A DNA stretch of 64,000 nucleotides, from positions 6,696,001 to 6,760,000 of the forward strand of contig NC_088314.1 of the NCBI RefSeq assembly GCF_910592395.1. Reading direction: 5' to 3'. Under the pieces are notes generated by a model. That model was not told the DNA's origin. It did no database searches and saw nothing but the letters and a program-made list of their open reading frames with translations. The position numbers were made by a program, and so were the translations under genes. The DNA comes from Lineus longissimus (Eukaryota > Nemertea > Pilidiophora > Heteronemertea > Lineidae). Positions 25,301 through 36,818 of this stretch are shown here, piece by piece; within the stretch, counting starts at the first letter, position 1; the number at the start of each line of letters is the position of its first letter.

Positions 25301-28300
25301 CAAGGGACTCCATCACATTTGCGGTGTTGAATAGAATAACGTTGCGGAGTTGAATACATTAACGTTGAAATGCAACACTCTTGGATTGTGTATAACTTAA
25401 TTTGAATAATTTCATTTGGCGCGGGAGTAGCTGCGAAGTGTCCCCGTGTCTCCCGGAGTTGATTTAAATGATTGATGTGAGGCACATCCATTATCTAACA
25501 ATTAACGCTCAGATAATGTCTGAAATGCATGCAGCTTTTTACTAAAATCTAAAGTGTGTTGAAAAAAAATGTATTTTAACTTTTAAGCTGTGAATGGAGT
25601 CCATGAAATTTAGTGCTTTTTATAACGAATTTCCTGAATCTCGATTTCTTGAGTGAAAGCGGGCCAATGAATATCCTGACAGTCTTAAGATATTTTCTTC
25701 CAAATACCAACAGATTGCCATCAACTGAAACAAATATTGATGCGATTGATATAAATTTTTTGCCGATATTGCGATTGTTTTTTTTTTCTTATTCAATGAA
25801 ATCCATCATCAGTATCACCAAGGAAAACCTCGATTTGATAATGTTTCACTAGTCATTTCCGGGAGCTGCTTTTCCGGATTGATTACTGTAATGTCTAGCC
25901 TGGCAAAATGTTGCGTATGGTAAGATTATGACAGGACTCAATTGCAGTTTGTTCTGTCTTACGAACACATTGCTCAAAGCTTTGTATACATGTACATGTA
26001 CCTCGGTCATCTCTCTGCTTCCGAGTCATCAGCAGCTCTTAATAAGGTTTTTGCTATTTTCGTCTTCGTATTCATGTTCTTGCCCATCATGGGGCTTCCA
26101 GTCTTTCTATTCTCCCTTACTTTCATTGTGTGAGGAGTTGTTGTGTTTTCGGCAAGGCCGCTGTTCGCAGACATATACAGCCATCAGGTTCTTCCGCCTC
26201 CTTACCGATAGTAACAAAAACCACATTACCAGCAACTTTATTGGCTTTTCTCGCATTCATGCAACACCCCGCCCTAGAATGCACAATGACCATGATATCG
26301 CAAAACTACCAACCTATTCAAACCTACGATGGGACAACGAAAGTTTTTCAAGAGTCATGTAATTTTTTTTCGAAAAACCTTTTCCGTTGCCTCATCCCTG
26401 GTAATATAATGAGGCAAAATATCAACATCACAATTTGCCTATGCATAACAACGAATCACTGTGTTATACCTTAGAGAAATACATGTTTTGAACTGGAGGG
26501 CAGGGTGTTGCATGAACGATGGAGTGTCAGCAAGTTCGGAATAAGCTGATAATCATTCTGCCTTCTCATTCAATAGCGCAATGTTATGACTGAGAGATTC
26601 TGTAGAGAGGAAATTAAGCGTCACAAACACACATCATAGCACAACACGACGTAAACATCACAATTCGCTGAAGGAATGAAGAAGTAGTGCTTAAAAACCA
26701 ACCCAACTCAAAGACAATCCTGGGCGACCCATTGGAGTCTCGTCTACCTCGTCTAGTCTCGAATGCGCCATTTCCTCTGAGCAGATGTCAGATACCTTAT
26801 TGTTCGATAGCAGAATAAAGCACATGGGCATAGAAACCACTAAAAGTAGATTACATAGCTTCAAGATCGACGACTTAAATGAAAGCGACACACCTTTCGC
26901 TAACATGGTTGTCTAAATATCACTGGCAGAGAATATATTTTGCCGGGAAGACTAACAAGCCTAATATCGCTAAGATTTCTTGTTCAGGTTAAATAGGATT
27001 TCCTTTGGGGATTATAATTAAATTTTCGTCTTTCTTTGCTCTGCTTCCTGTTTCTGAAATACCTTAGGAATCGCCAACGGCCTACAGGATTAGTCGGCCA
27101 ATGACCTTTATCGATGAGGTGGCACATTTCGAACTCAGCAGATCAAGTTTTCCGGATCCTATCGGCAGAGGTTTTCCTTTTTACCAAGTCACATCGTCTC
27201 CAAAAACAATTTTTTTGTTGATGTTATTGGCTTCCCAGTCGTCGCTTAAAGCAGCGAACTGCTCGGCTGATTTTGCGGTCAGAGACTCCGTCAATTCTCC
27301 ACAGAGACTCTATGGTAGCACAGTGTGACTTACATAGATGTACGTAGGTGCTTGAATACTGCAAATCATTTGAAGTACATTTCGGTGCATAAAAAACACA
27401 ATGACACAAACACTTTTAAGTGTACATTCTGTATGTATTAAAATTAAAATTCATGTTACCTGCATGCAAACAGTTCTTTTCTCTTCTATATACGACAAAA
27501 AAGAAAGACAGATTACAATTATCACTATGATCAATTCGAAAGTGCCACATGATGCTGAACAAGTTCGGAAATTGAAAATCAAAGTCAGTAATTTATCACA
27601 TTTATGAGTAACGCGTTAGGGAAATCCGAAGAGATAGCTAGGTAATTGATGAAGGTGAAGACAAGTTGATTCGCCTGATAAGGCAAGATGGTTCGGTTTG
27701 GTTGCATTTGTACATTGAATAGCCTATAGCTAAAGAATTGTCAATTGGTCAAACTCGAAAATGGCTTTTCTATACCACGGAATATGAAATAAACTTTGTC
27801 TCTGGCCTTAACACTACTGTGGTTCTCTTAGATGGGCAGTTTACACTGCTGTTTGTATGCAGCACTGACGTATTGTTTTATTTTATGTTTATTACGATAA
27901 ATTTGGTGACCTTTGACCTTAAAACACGTGCCCATGCGAGGCCTACCGAAACCATGGCACGCAGAGAAGCAGACATGGTGGATTTAATCTTTCCATCAGG
28001 TATACCTCAGTTAGGTACTCAACAAACTAGAGATCAGACTCTAAATCATTCGATCGTTATCAGGAAAATTGTGAGATTCCTACTGCGCATAACATTTCAA
28101 CTGAAAAACTACGCATCTGATTTCAAGGCATTTATCATTTCGCGCTGGTAATTTAGGTTTGAGTGATATCTGCTGTTTAGAAGGAAAACAATGCAGAGGC
28201 AAATGAAAATCATATGTGGTGTTGAAAAGACACGTCTATTTTCTGTTTGAGTGCATGTTTAAAATGTATTTATACATGAAAAACAGGATGCTTTTGCCCA

Positions 28301-31300
28301 TGGGGATATTCTAAGCGTGAGTATGGTAAGTTGGATGAGCAGGGTAGGCTCTTACTACGTATTGGTTTACAAACGACACTAATCTTTATTCATATCAAAG
28401 CCCGTGTCAACAGTGCTTGCGGTCACCACATTGTTAAGACCCAGCGTCCGTCTGTCATACGTCTGTCCCAGATTTGCATTTTGTAGAATATTACACGCTA
28501 TAGCTTTGTAACATGTACATAAACGCTACAAAAGTACGAAAAGCAAAATCAAACGATGCTCGCCCCACATAAGATGATCACTTCTTGCAGCGACAATTCA
28601 AGCAAAAACGATGAAGAAATTTCTTTACATCACTCATACAAGTTGCCAGAAGTGGAGATGATTCTGGCTTTGGCCCAACTAATGTATTTTAACCGTAGAT
28701 CAAATACCAACCTGACAACAAAGCCAATATGACTCGCTTCGTCAATCAAGCCACGACTCATTCACGAAGCAGCAATGCTTATGACAAGTCATGATGAGAT
28801 CGACCTCAAGAGCTCTACTTCGATATGAATTGATGTCCGCTGTCGATATTGGTTGTCCAAACAAAGCGAGAGTCGAGCTCTGAAGACGACCCGCGGTGCT
28901 TCGCCGAGGATTTGCGCGGAGAAATGACACCCTGACTCGAGCAGTCGGGGTGTTTGCGAACCAATGCCGATGGTGAAGTATCGTTTCATGTACTCGGGGT
29001 GTTTTTATAACAGTTCAACACCGCTAGTACTTCGATATCAATTCGATCAATTAGTGTCAACCCATCAAATATAAATACCAGCGCGGCCTGTATATCGAAC
29101 TAATCGATATTATCAATGACATCCTCATCGACTGAAGTGAGATACAGTGCGCGTCAATAGGCTATATATTCAGATCCACAATGGACTACCACCACCAGAT
29201 CGTTTTCCCGGTTTGATCACGGTGCAGGACAGCGTCTGGCTTTGCTTTCCCTTACACGCCAAGTATCAACATTCTCCTTACACTTCCTCACATCCTCATC
29301 TTGGTTTTGATGTAGTTGTGGAACATCAAGACAGATTTCGCTACACGATTTTTACCATCCTCAACCTCATGGTCGACACCCCCTTTAAATGTAGCCGGGT
29401 AAGATGCAAGAACATTGGTGGTCAAGTTGCACCTTTACATTACATCGAAATTAATCCAACGCCAGTGAATTCGCCGCAGTTTTCGCTGAAGTGGAGACTA
29501 AAGTTTTAGTCAAATTGGGCTTATGATCGTAAACAGGATGCTATTGTAGTACCAGCAACTAACGTAAACGTCGTGATGTTATTATGAGAAAAATAAACTG
29601 ACATCTCATATCTTCGCTTCCTACTCCAGTCATATTTTCGACGTGTAGATGTCAGAGTTAAATTCATATTGTTTTCGTTCTCATCATCATTTGCTCACAG
29701 CGTTTAGAACCACGAATAGATAAAATGCCTTTGTCTCCATTGCAAATATCGCTGACATTTCTTGAGTCGCCCATAACTTGGTGTCTTCCGCATATTTTAG
29801 TTCGTGTATTGTTTTCTAAGGAAACGCAGGAATGGTTTTTATATTGCAATAAAGCTATCTCCATTGAAAATGGTACATCCGCTCGGGGCATGTTGAGTTA
29901 CCATCTTCGGATGGAGGACAATCAGCTGAAAGTTATCTTAAGCATATTCAACGTCATCTCACTTGTCTCAGTTCTTTTTGTTTGAATATCACTTGAGTTT
30001 AGAGAAATAAAAAGGCCATGCCAAAACGAATGTAGCGCCTTTTACAGATACACTTGAGTCATCATTGTTATGTTAGGGCGATCTGCGATACATCCGGATC
30101 GGTTTAGATCAGTCTGCCGTCGTGTAAAAGCGATCTGGTCTGGTCTTACTCCGTCACCATTACAATACGGACGGAAACCTTTTCAGAGCGAAGACCAGAC
30201 TGAGATGACAATCCTCGGGCGCAACCCAATTCCCTGGTTAAATTAACGCCTAATCAGCTTTCTAATAATATAATAATCATAGGTACCCACCCATGAGAGA
30301 TAATCTATTGACTTTGTCAAATTCATCGATCAGTGTTTGCCTCCTCAAATCTTGACATCTTGATTGGATTTGTTGACGACAATTTCCTCTGGTTGGAGAT
30401 TGGCCTCCTCGGTTGTTTCAGGCAAGGGAGAAAAGTTGCCGTCGTCTAGACAAATATACAAATAACTATGAATACCAAGTGTCAGCATATTCGTAGACTA
30501 AAGCATTGTGTATAACTGCATTATCTACATGTATTTTCGTATAAGTTACGAACGGCGCACCACTTCAAGGAAGACTGTCTGTCTTGACTTCGGAAGAAAT
30601 CTGAGAGACCCAATCACGTACACGACGCTGGTGGTCATTTGATCTCAATACTTTATCATCGTTGATATTTTTCGCTCCTAATTACCGCTCAATGACCAAG
30701 TCGATAAGTAATCGATCCTAATCCGTTCATTAATTAGTGGCCTCGCATGGCCGAGAAAGTCCGAAGCAATTGCAGAGGACGGGGGAATGTAATGTAACTG
30801 ATTGATAGCAGAAAGGTAGCCTTGGTGTTTAAATAGCCAGTGTAGCACTATACTGTTCTCGAGAGGAAGGAAATTAAGACTGCCGGGGTCAAGGTCAAGG
30901 TACGCCGTTCGTAAAAACTAGAGGTCAAGGAAAATAGTTTATGCAATGACGTCGTGCAGTTAGTATGCGTACGAATTCACTGAAACTTGACATTTAAAGT
31001 ATTTGATTATCTGTCCGGACAACGGCATTGTCGGATTTATATTCAGTACATACTAACACAATTTGAATTCAAATTACAACTTTTAAATATTTAACGAACG
31101 GCGTGGGCCTTTAGGGCGGAAAGAGCTGCAGAACAGTTGTAACTTACTAAACGGCCTTCCTAACGACTGTGCCCTGGAGCTTGCCGGCATTGCATGTACT
31201 TTAGACAACGCACAATGATCATCGTGTCTGTTGACGTTGTCTTTCTTCTACCAAGCTATTAGTACCATGACAACTGAGGAAAGCCAATAATGACGATCTT

Positions 31301-34300
31301 GTAATTTAGCTGGAGTTCAGCTTAAGTATATATCATACGAGACTACATATAGTCTAAACTAGAGAAAACAAGTAATCGCCGGTAACATTCCAACATTCCA
31401 TATAAAGACTCTCAAACGTGGAGGGTACGCGTACCTGTCGGATGTACATTGTAACTGCGAGTTGAAAATGGACTTTGTCTGCAAAGTGAGTCGAACATGT
31501 GACGATTTGATATTTCCGAAACAAATGAGGAAAATGCATCTATTAAATGCGGTAAAAAGGACAAAATGTTTGTATCCATAGATACATTGTCCGCATGTAC
31601 TTGTATTGAAGTAGAAATGTTGAGTACGGTTTGTAAGGGAAGGACTGTCTCCTCTTTAATATCATGACGCCAATTACACAGGGGTCTTCTCCACTCTACC
31701 TCGTCCGTACCCGAGAGATTTTACATACGTATCTTGCTTACAATGCTTATCAAATAATAAGAATGGACCCCTTCCCAACATGTATAGCACTGTACCGTCA
31801 ATAGAATAACTGGCTCAGTCCAGAAAAGTTGGTATAGCAATTCGAGTAAAGCAGGATGAGCCCTTGATTCCATGAGTTTCCTCATGGCTGTTCCTGACGA
31901 TTTTGCCTTCTCGATGGCCAAGGCAGATTATTCGAACAAAATCGCGATTGCTTGTTCAGTAAACACGAAGTGCACTGATGCTAATTGGTATTCTACAATG
32001 ACAGATTCAATGTAAACAACACAATTCAACGGCTTTATCGAAGTTATCCATTTGTGATTGCCACAGATATCGAGGCCCGGTCAGTCAAAGTCAGTAAAAA
32101 CCGCATCAGTCATCGACCACAAATTGGCATCACTTGAAGTGATTGAGTCCGACAACAGGTTCTCAATTCATTTAGAGTGATTGATGATATATAAATCCGA
32201 ACCAGAGTCCTTCAACATCAGTACCTGGTAATGGAAGCAAGCTTGGAGTGCAAACATTATTCAGCCCGTCACAAGGTTAGGGGATGGTGTCAATTGCAAA
32301 GTGTCCCATCCGTTTTGCCAATGCTCCACTGTGGCTTCTGCGGGAGACACTTTTTAGCGGAATTCAGTCCTTTACGGAACCGTAATGTATAGCTGGATTT
32401 TTTTTTCAAGGACAGGAATACCTTTTCTATGAACTTCAATATAGCGGTGATAATTTAGGCGAACGAAATGCATCCTTTTGTGTGCATACATGTACAACCG
32501 AAAAGAGTTAGATCTGTCTAAAAAGCGCTTTCTTGAGATAGGCCGTGATTAAAGTAGAGCTGTAGCATGACAGAGAACATTCTGTTTATCATATAGCCTG
32601 ACAATATGTCTTTGTAACAAAGCTAATTAAAACAATCCTGATTTACTCACAAGCACGCGCGCAGTCAGTTTATCACAAATTGGAACATGCGATCGGTGTT
32701 GATGTAATGCCTGACTCAAAAGAAGGGCTGGCAACTCATGGCTCTTTAAGGCCACCGATGACGACGACGATGATGAACAAGCAGTATAGGCTGATGTTCC
32801 AATTCAAGAATTCAAGATTTGGACAAATATTCTGAATTTTTCTCTATGACTGCTCTAGGAACCACTGACTACTCAGAAAGCTCAATTATTTGCAACTTAT
32901 TCTGAAAAAACCCATTTGAAACGAAGTGATACAGTATAACTTTAATTGGAATACAGATGTACCTCACCCACACTAAGTTCTTTCTGTTTCATTTAATATT
33001 TCTTAGTGAGAATAGTAACTTCCAAAGAAACCTGGGTACAACTTTATTGATGTCTTTGAATATAGTTAGGGAATCTATTTACGTCAATTTACCGACTGAG
33101 CTAAACTAATCCAAAGCCACTGATCATTAAAAGCGCTCGGTTCACCGCTGTAAGTGGAAACTACACTTTACGCTAAGGATATTTTAGGAAAACTCAACAC
33201 AACACCAATCAAAGCTTTCTAATGAGGCTCCGTTAATAGCCCCTTGCTTCATTAGCTCCCTGACTGATGCTCTAAATGGTCTGCAGCGGAACCTCCCTTT
33301 GCAGAAACCTTTCTTAAGATGACACCCTCTCTAATAACACGGATGTATCCGTGCTTATAAGTACATGCACATGTACACTGATTTTTGTCCCGAATTAGCA
33401 AGTTCTATTCAAACTAACCTATTGTGACCAGGACACCTCTCTATCAATGACAGCATTTGCTCGATTCAAGGGTGTCCTTAATAGAAAGGTTCTATTGGAT
33501 CTATATGACATTGAAGGGATAGTTCATAAAACGAATTTTCGTAAAGAATGAGGCTTTTCTGAGTGAACGACAACGCCACGCGCAGAAAGACAGTGCCTTT
33601 CAGATTGTCACTTTTATACGCGCGCTATACAGCCCTTTGGGGATGGATCCGGTGGGGAAAGAATCTCTTCTCATCTGTCAGAAGGCTTAATCCAATTTAC
33701 TGTGGTCCGGAGGGATCAGTCAAATTTTACTTTTATTGCCAATTGCGTGATGAGATAAGCGACCGTTTTGCCTCGAGTGGAAAAGAGTACAACATTGAGC
33801 AAATGGAAAGCAACCGGGGTATTTCAAACTGTAGGAATTGTATACTAATATATACATCGAATGCAATGTAAAATGTTTAATAGATATATCAAAGTTTCTT
33901 ACATCTTAAAAGAGGAGGCTTTTAGTCGAGTTTCTGTTGATTCCGTTGATTCCGTCGATTCCGTTAAATCGACATGGCCGATGATATGTAGTAAAATGAA
34001 GAAAAACAACTATTGGCCGGTTTTTTAGATTGTGAAGACACTCTTGTTTTTCAGCAACTTTTTTGAAAAATCTCTCTGAGGGTGCACATTTGTGTTGGCT
34101 GCAAAGCATTCCAAAGGTGTTTTGAAAGCTCAACAGATTTTAGGGAGAAGTCGTGATACAAAAGTACTGAAACGAAAACAACCAACCACGCACTGTTAAA
34201 TGCCTTCAGCAAACACAGATTTCAAAGCAAACGTGCCATAAACCACATGATTTTTATGAAATGAAATGAACATAACAGAAATTCCCAGTTGGTCGCTTTT

Positions 34301-36818
34301 TCTTTTGAACAACAAGCATGTCAGTACTTGGATGTTTCCGTGAACATCAACTCTTCATAAATATTACCGCAACCACGATTTTCTGTCACGACAATAGAGC
34401 GAAAGAACAAAATGCTTTCGATTCAGACATGTCAGATAGTGCCTTTGGCGTTTCAAAACATCATATCAGATGTTCTCAACAATTTCGAATTTTTAGGCGC
34501 GAGCAAATATCACTCGGCATTAAACGATCTTTCAACATGGTTTCTTATATTCTTTATTTGCCTTATTCATTTCAGGTATTTACCCCTGCTCCTTAGCCGT
34601 CTTTTGCCCGAGGTATTGGAGTATATCCATGAAGCACCGTTCTCACGAGATACTTTTTAAACTTGTACAAGTATCCTTTCAAATTAATAAGTAAACACCA
34701 CAAACGTGGCGCAAATACATGTATTCCCATCTAACATTTATATCTGTTAATTAATTGAGGCCAAGACACCTGACGTGTAAACATGAAAATGTGTAGTGAT
34801 CCGATGTTTCTGTTGCAAACTTATGTAAAAAATTATCTTTGGTTGTAAAGAATGTTAACTATATAACGCGTAGTATCAGTTACGGGGGAGATAATTCACC
34901 GTGGGAGTCTGCTCCCGAATCCGCGGGCTCTTCAATGGAATAGTTGACTTCAATGAGCCGTATAACCCTAACCGCGTAGCTTCGTTGGTATCAATGTCAC
35001 GACGGGGGTGCACGCCTTCTGCTTTCCGATTGCTGCTTCAACGGTAGAGGCTAACGAGAAGGTTACTGTTTACGTGGTTGATGTAGGCCTACGCTCTGTT
35101 GTTAAAATAGCGTGCGCATTTAGTCATTACGACGCCGTTATCATTTTAAAAATACATGTATACGTTGTAGTACAGTATATAGTCGAGCTGTAACTCCCTT
35201 AAAACTCCGTAGACTGTTAGATATAAAAGTTTTTGAGCTTTTGAGAATCGTTCGAAAACTAAGTTAATTGAAGCTCTACGTCATGTTTTCAATTCGTAAA
35301 TGGACTCAGTGTTGCGTTGAATGTATTAGCACATGTAACTGAATTTATTTGAGTGACCACTCGGATGGAAAATGGCCCTGACGAAAGTGTAAAATACTAA
35401 TTTATCAGAATGTTTCTCAAATGAAAGCATGGTTTGTTTGAAATGCTCGCAAGCGTAGTCAGTGATCATTTCCATTTTTCGATTGAAAAATATAATTTGC
35501 AAATTATTTTTCTATAATGCTACATGTAGTTATCAAGTTTTATCATGTATGTTGCTGACATGTCAAGCGTCAGTTTCACCATGAAAAAGACACTTTAATT
35601 GATGATGAGTCGTTTTTGATAAAATGTCACACGAGTTCCAGTTAATGAAGTGAAAATGGCATTCAATCACAAAATCACACTGTTGGCTCGAAACTGCATT
35701 ACCTAGTTTCCTGATGTACAATCTGGGCCTAGGTGAAGTATCTTAAATCTGTTGCTCTAGAAGAATCCGCATTGTTATGCGAATGCCATACGCAAATGCA
35801 ATTGCCGCAGGCACAAAATGATAAACCACTATCAAAGATCAAGCATAATGGTCATCTATCCCAGAACGAGCAAAGACCAGATTACCGCAGGACGACACAC
35901 CATTGGGAATGGTCTTATAATCCAAGTACCTCCTGGCAACCATAAAGGAAATGTAAGCAACCATTGTAAATACATTGTATATTTTAAATTATCACTATCC
36001 TTTTGAAAAATAGTCTTACGTTTTGATATATGCATGATGAATACTGGTAGATCGATTGATTGAAAATATTCCGTCGAGGACCCAGCACATAAAATATTTT
36101 GAAATCATCGAAATACTAATACACTGATAAGCCTTTTAAAGTTGTGTTTGTACACTTGTATTCTTAAGGGATCCCACATCACTAAAAGATGGTTATACAT
36201 ATACTCAAAGTAGTGTTAGATATTCGATCACTACTTTTGGTTGAACTGAACGCTGGCGTTAACTTTACTTGGCGTTAAGTCTATGCGCTTACCTGAAGGA
36301 GATAACGCCAAGCTAAGCTAACGCCAAAGTTTGTGACAAAATTTGTTTTGAACGACCGGGCCCTGCCGTCTGTTGCTAAAACATCGCTTTCGACATTACT
36401 TTCAATCCTACAATGTTTGTGTATGGTTGCATTGCACCATCCATTAACCTCTAGGAAGCATTTGATCTAAACGTGATGGATTCAAGTTATTTTATTGTTG
36501 ACCTACCGTTTGAAGTCTCCTTTCGGTCCGTACTGCATGTAGCACCATTGCATTTCCGGTGAATGTTAAAATGCTCAGTAGAAACAGACAAATTCCTAAA
36601 ACAACATCAACAGCAACTCCCCATGGCCGGTGTCTTTCTGGCCCAAAATCCGAAGATCCATTCCTTGAACATTTTAAATTTGAGTAATCCGTAGTATTAT
36701 ATATCCATAAAGAATCATTTTCACCCGGATTCCGTGGACACAAGTCCAGAAATATACCCTGTATCACCGTAGCTTCAGAATCATTTGTCACTCCACTGGT
36801 TAGGCCTGTTTCAGTCAT
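5429..36818 (-). CDS. histamine H1 receptor-like amine GPCR, two coding exons around a 29.2 kb intron
   Basis: Class A receptor, 730 residues: exon 36507-36818 (104 codons) joined phase 0 to exon 5429-7309 (626 codons plus stop). The junction reads RTERRLQT|VSNMFIVSLAVAD, which matches the TM1-IL1-TM2 stretch of H1 receptors. Visible landmarks: D2.50 (about 117), C3.25 (144), D3.32 (151) followed by Y3.33, DRY (168-170), C45.50 (225), T5.42 (239) and N5.46 (243) in FKVSTAMVNFYIP, Y6.51/F6.52 in CFLPYF, and NPFLY in TM7. The amine and imidazole contact residues of H1 receptors are nearly all kept. The exception is the TM6 toggle Trp6.48, which is Phe (about 657). The third intracellular loop is very long (about 375 residues) and rich in Ser and Pro. 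The N-terminus has several Asn sequons. The likely ligand is histamine or a related amine, with Gq coupling by family analogy only. Confidence 0.9.
8750..8824. repeat. tandem duplication, period about 41
   Basis: Two adjacent copies share CCGTCATCCTGACA and TTCTACCACCA with a few differences. Confidence 0.7.
9496..9546. repeat. hairpin, arms about 17 bases
   Basis: TGCCTATTATTGTTCGA pairs with TCGAACAATGGGATAGGC across a loop of about 15 bases, with a small bulge. Confidence 0.55.
11271..11343 (+). repeat. tRNA-derived sequence (SINE head or tRNA pseudogene)
   Basis: GTGGTTCAACGGTTAGAATG resembles a pol III A box with a tRNA D arm. TGTTCGACTCT, about 35 bases on, resembles a B box. The T stem pairs poorly and the acceptor stem does not close, so it is not a working tRNA. 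A tRNA-derived SINE remnant is the likeliest reading. Confidence 0.5.
11394..11426. repeat. ATT/ATC simple repeat
   Basis: Imperfect trinucleotide run after the tRNA-like element, as often seen at the tail of SINEs. Confidence 0.5.
18645..18680. repeat. GT-rich simple repeat
   Basis: Imperfect run of GTGTGCG and GTGTGT units. Confidence 0.6.
21064..21117. repeat. perfect 27-base tandem duplication
   Basis: ACCGATTGCTTGACGTACAG plus seven more bases is repeated exactly, at 21064-21090 and 21091-21117. The lack of divergence suggests a recent event. Confidence 0.95.
25185..25240. repeat. dispersed repeat copy (GTTTTTCAAA-GCTC-AAAACC family)
   Basis: Shares the order GTTGGCCGA, GGTTTTTCAAA, GCTC, AAAACC/TC TTTATTT and TAAGAG with 63872-63930, and most of it with 60825-60892. 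All three end in a short inverted repeat. Confidence 0.55.
33281..33499. mobile_element. decayed MITE, same family as the element at 44201
   Basis: The left end CTGCAGCGGAACCTCCCTTT matches the reverse complement of the right end of the 44201-44366 element. The right part matches the reverse complement of that element's left part, including GACAGCATTTGC and GGGTGTCCTTAATAGA. The middle differs and is longer. Confidence 0.7.
33931..33966. repeat. 9-base tandem repeat
   Basis: About four imperfect copies of GATTCCGTT. Confidence 0.6.
36252..36328. repeat. imperfect inverted repeat, 26-base arms
   Basis: Left arm CTGGCGTTAACTTTACTTGG and onward pairs with the right arm GATAACGCCAAGCTAAGC and onward over about 24 bases of loop. 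Each arm itself holds two GGCGTTA units. It lies about 180 bases inside the receptor intron. Confidence 0.65.
36507..36818 (-). CDS. H1-like receptor first coding exon: N-terminus and TM1
   Basis: Starts MTETGLTSG. It has an extracellular segment of about 70 residues with Asn-X-Ser/Thr sites, then TM1 (VVLGICLFLLSILTFTGNAMVL with the conserved Asn) and HAVRTERRLQT. It ends in the donor acg|gtaggt, phase 0. Without the splice it would stop four codons later. Confidence 0.88.

Larger units (their letters stand above)
7310..36506 (-). other. 29.2 kb intron of the H1-like receptor
   Basis: AT-rich sequence with no coding exon I could support on either strand; the open frames are short, lack family features and do not pair through splice sites. 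It contains a near-direct duplication (8750-8824), a hairpin (9496-9546), a tRNA-like element (11271-11343) inside decayed repeat units (10890-11720), simple repeats, a perfect 27-base tandem duplication (21064-21117), a transposon relative (33281-33499) and a 26-base inverted repeat (36252-36328). Regulatory elements of the receptor may lie here but cannot be recognised by eye. Confidence 0.75.

Noticed and set aside
25928-26474. Overlapping open frames of up to 144 codons on +
   Set aside because: Several frames open at once in Ser/Leu/Phe-rich sequence with no conserved motif.
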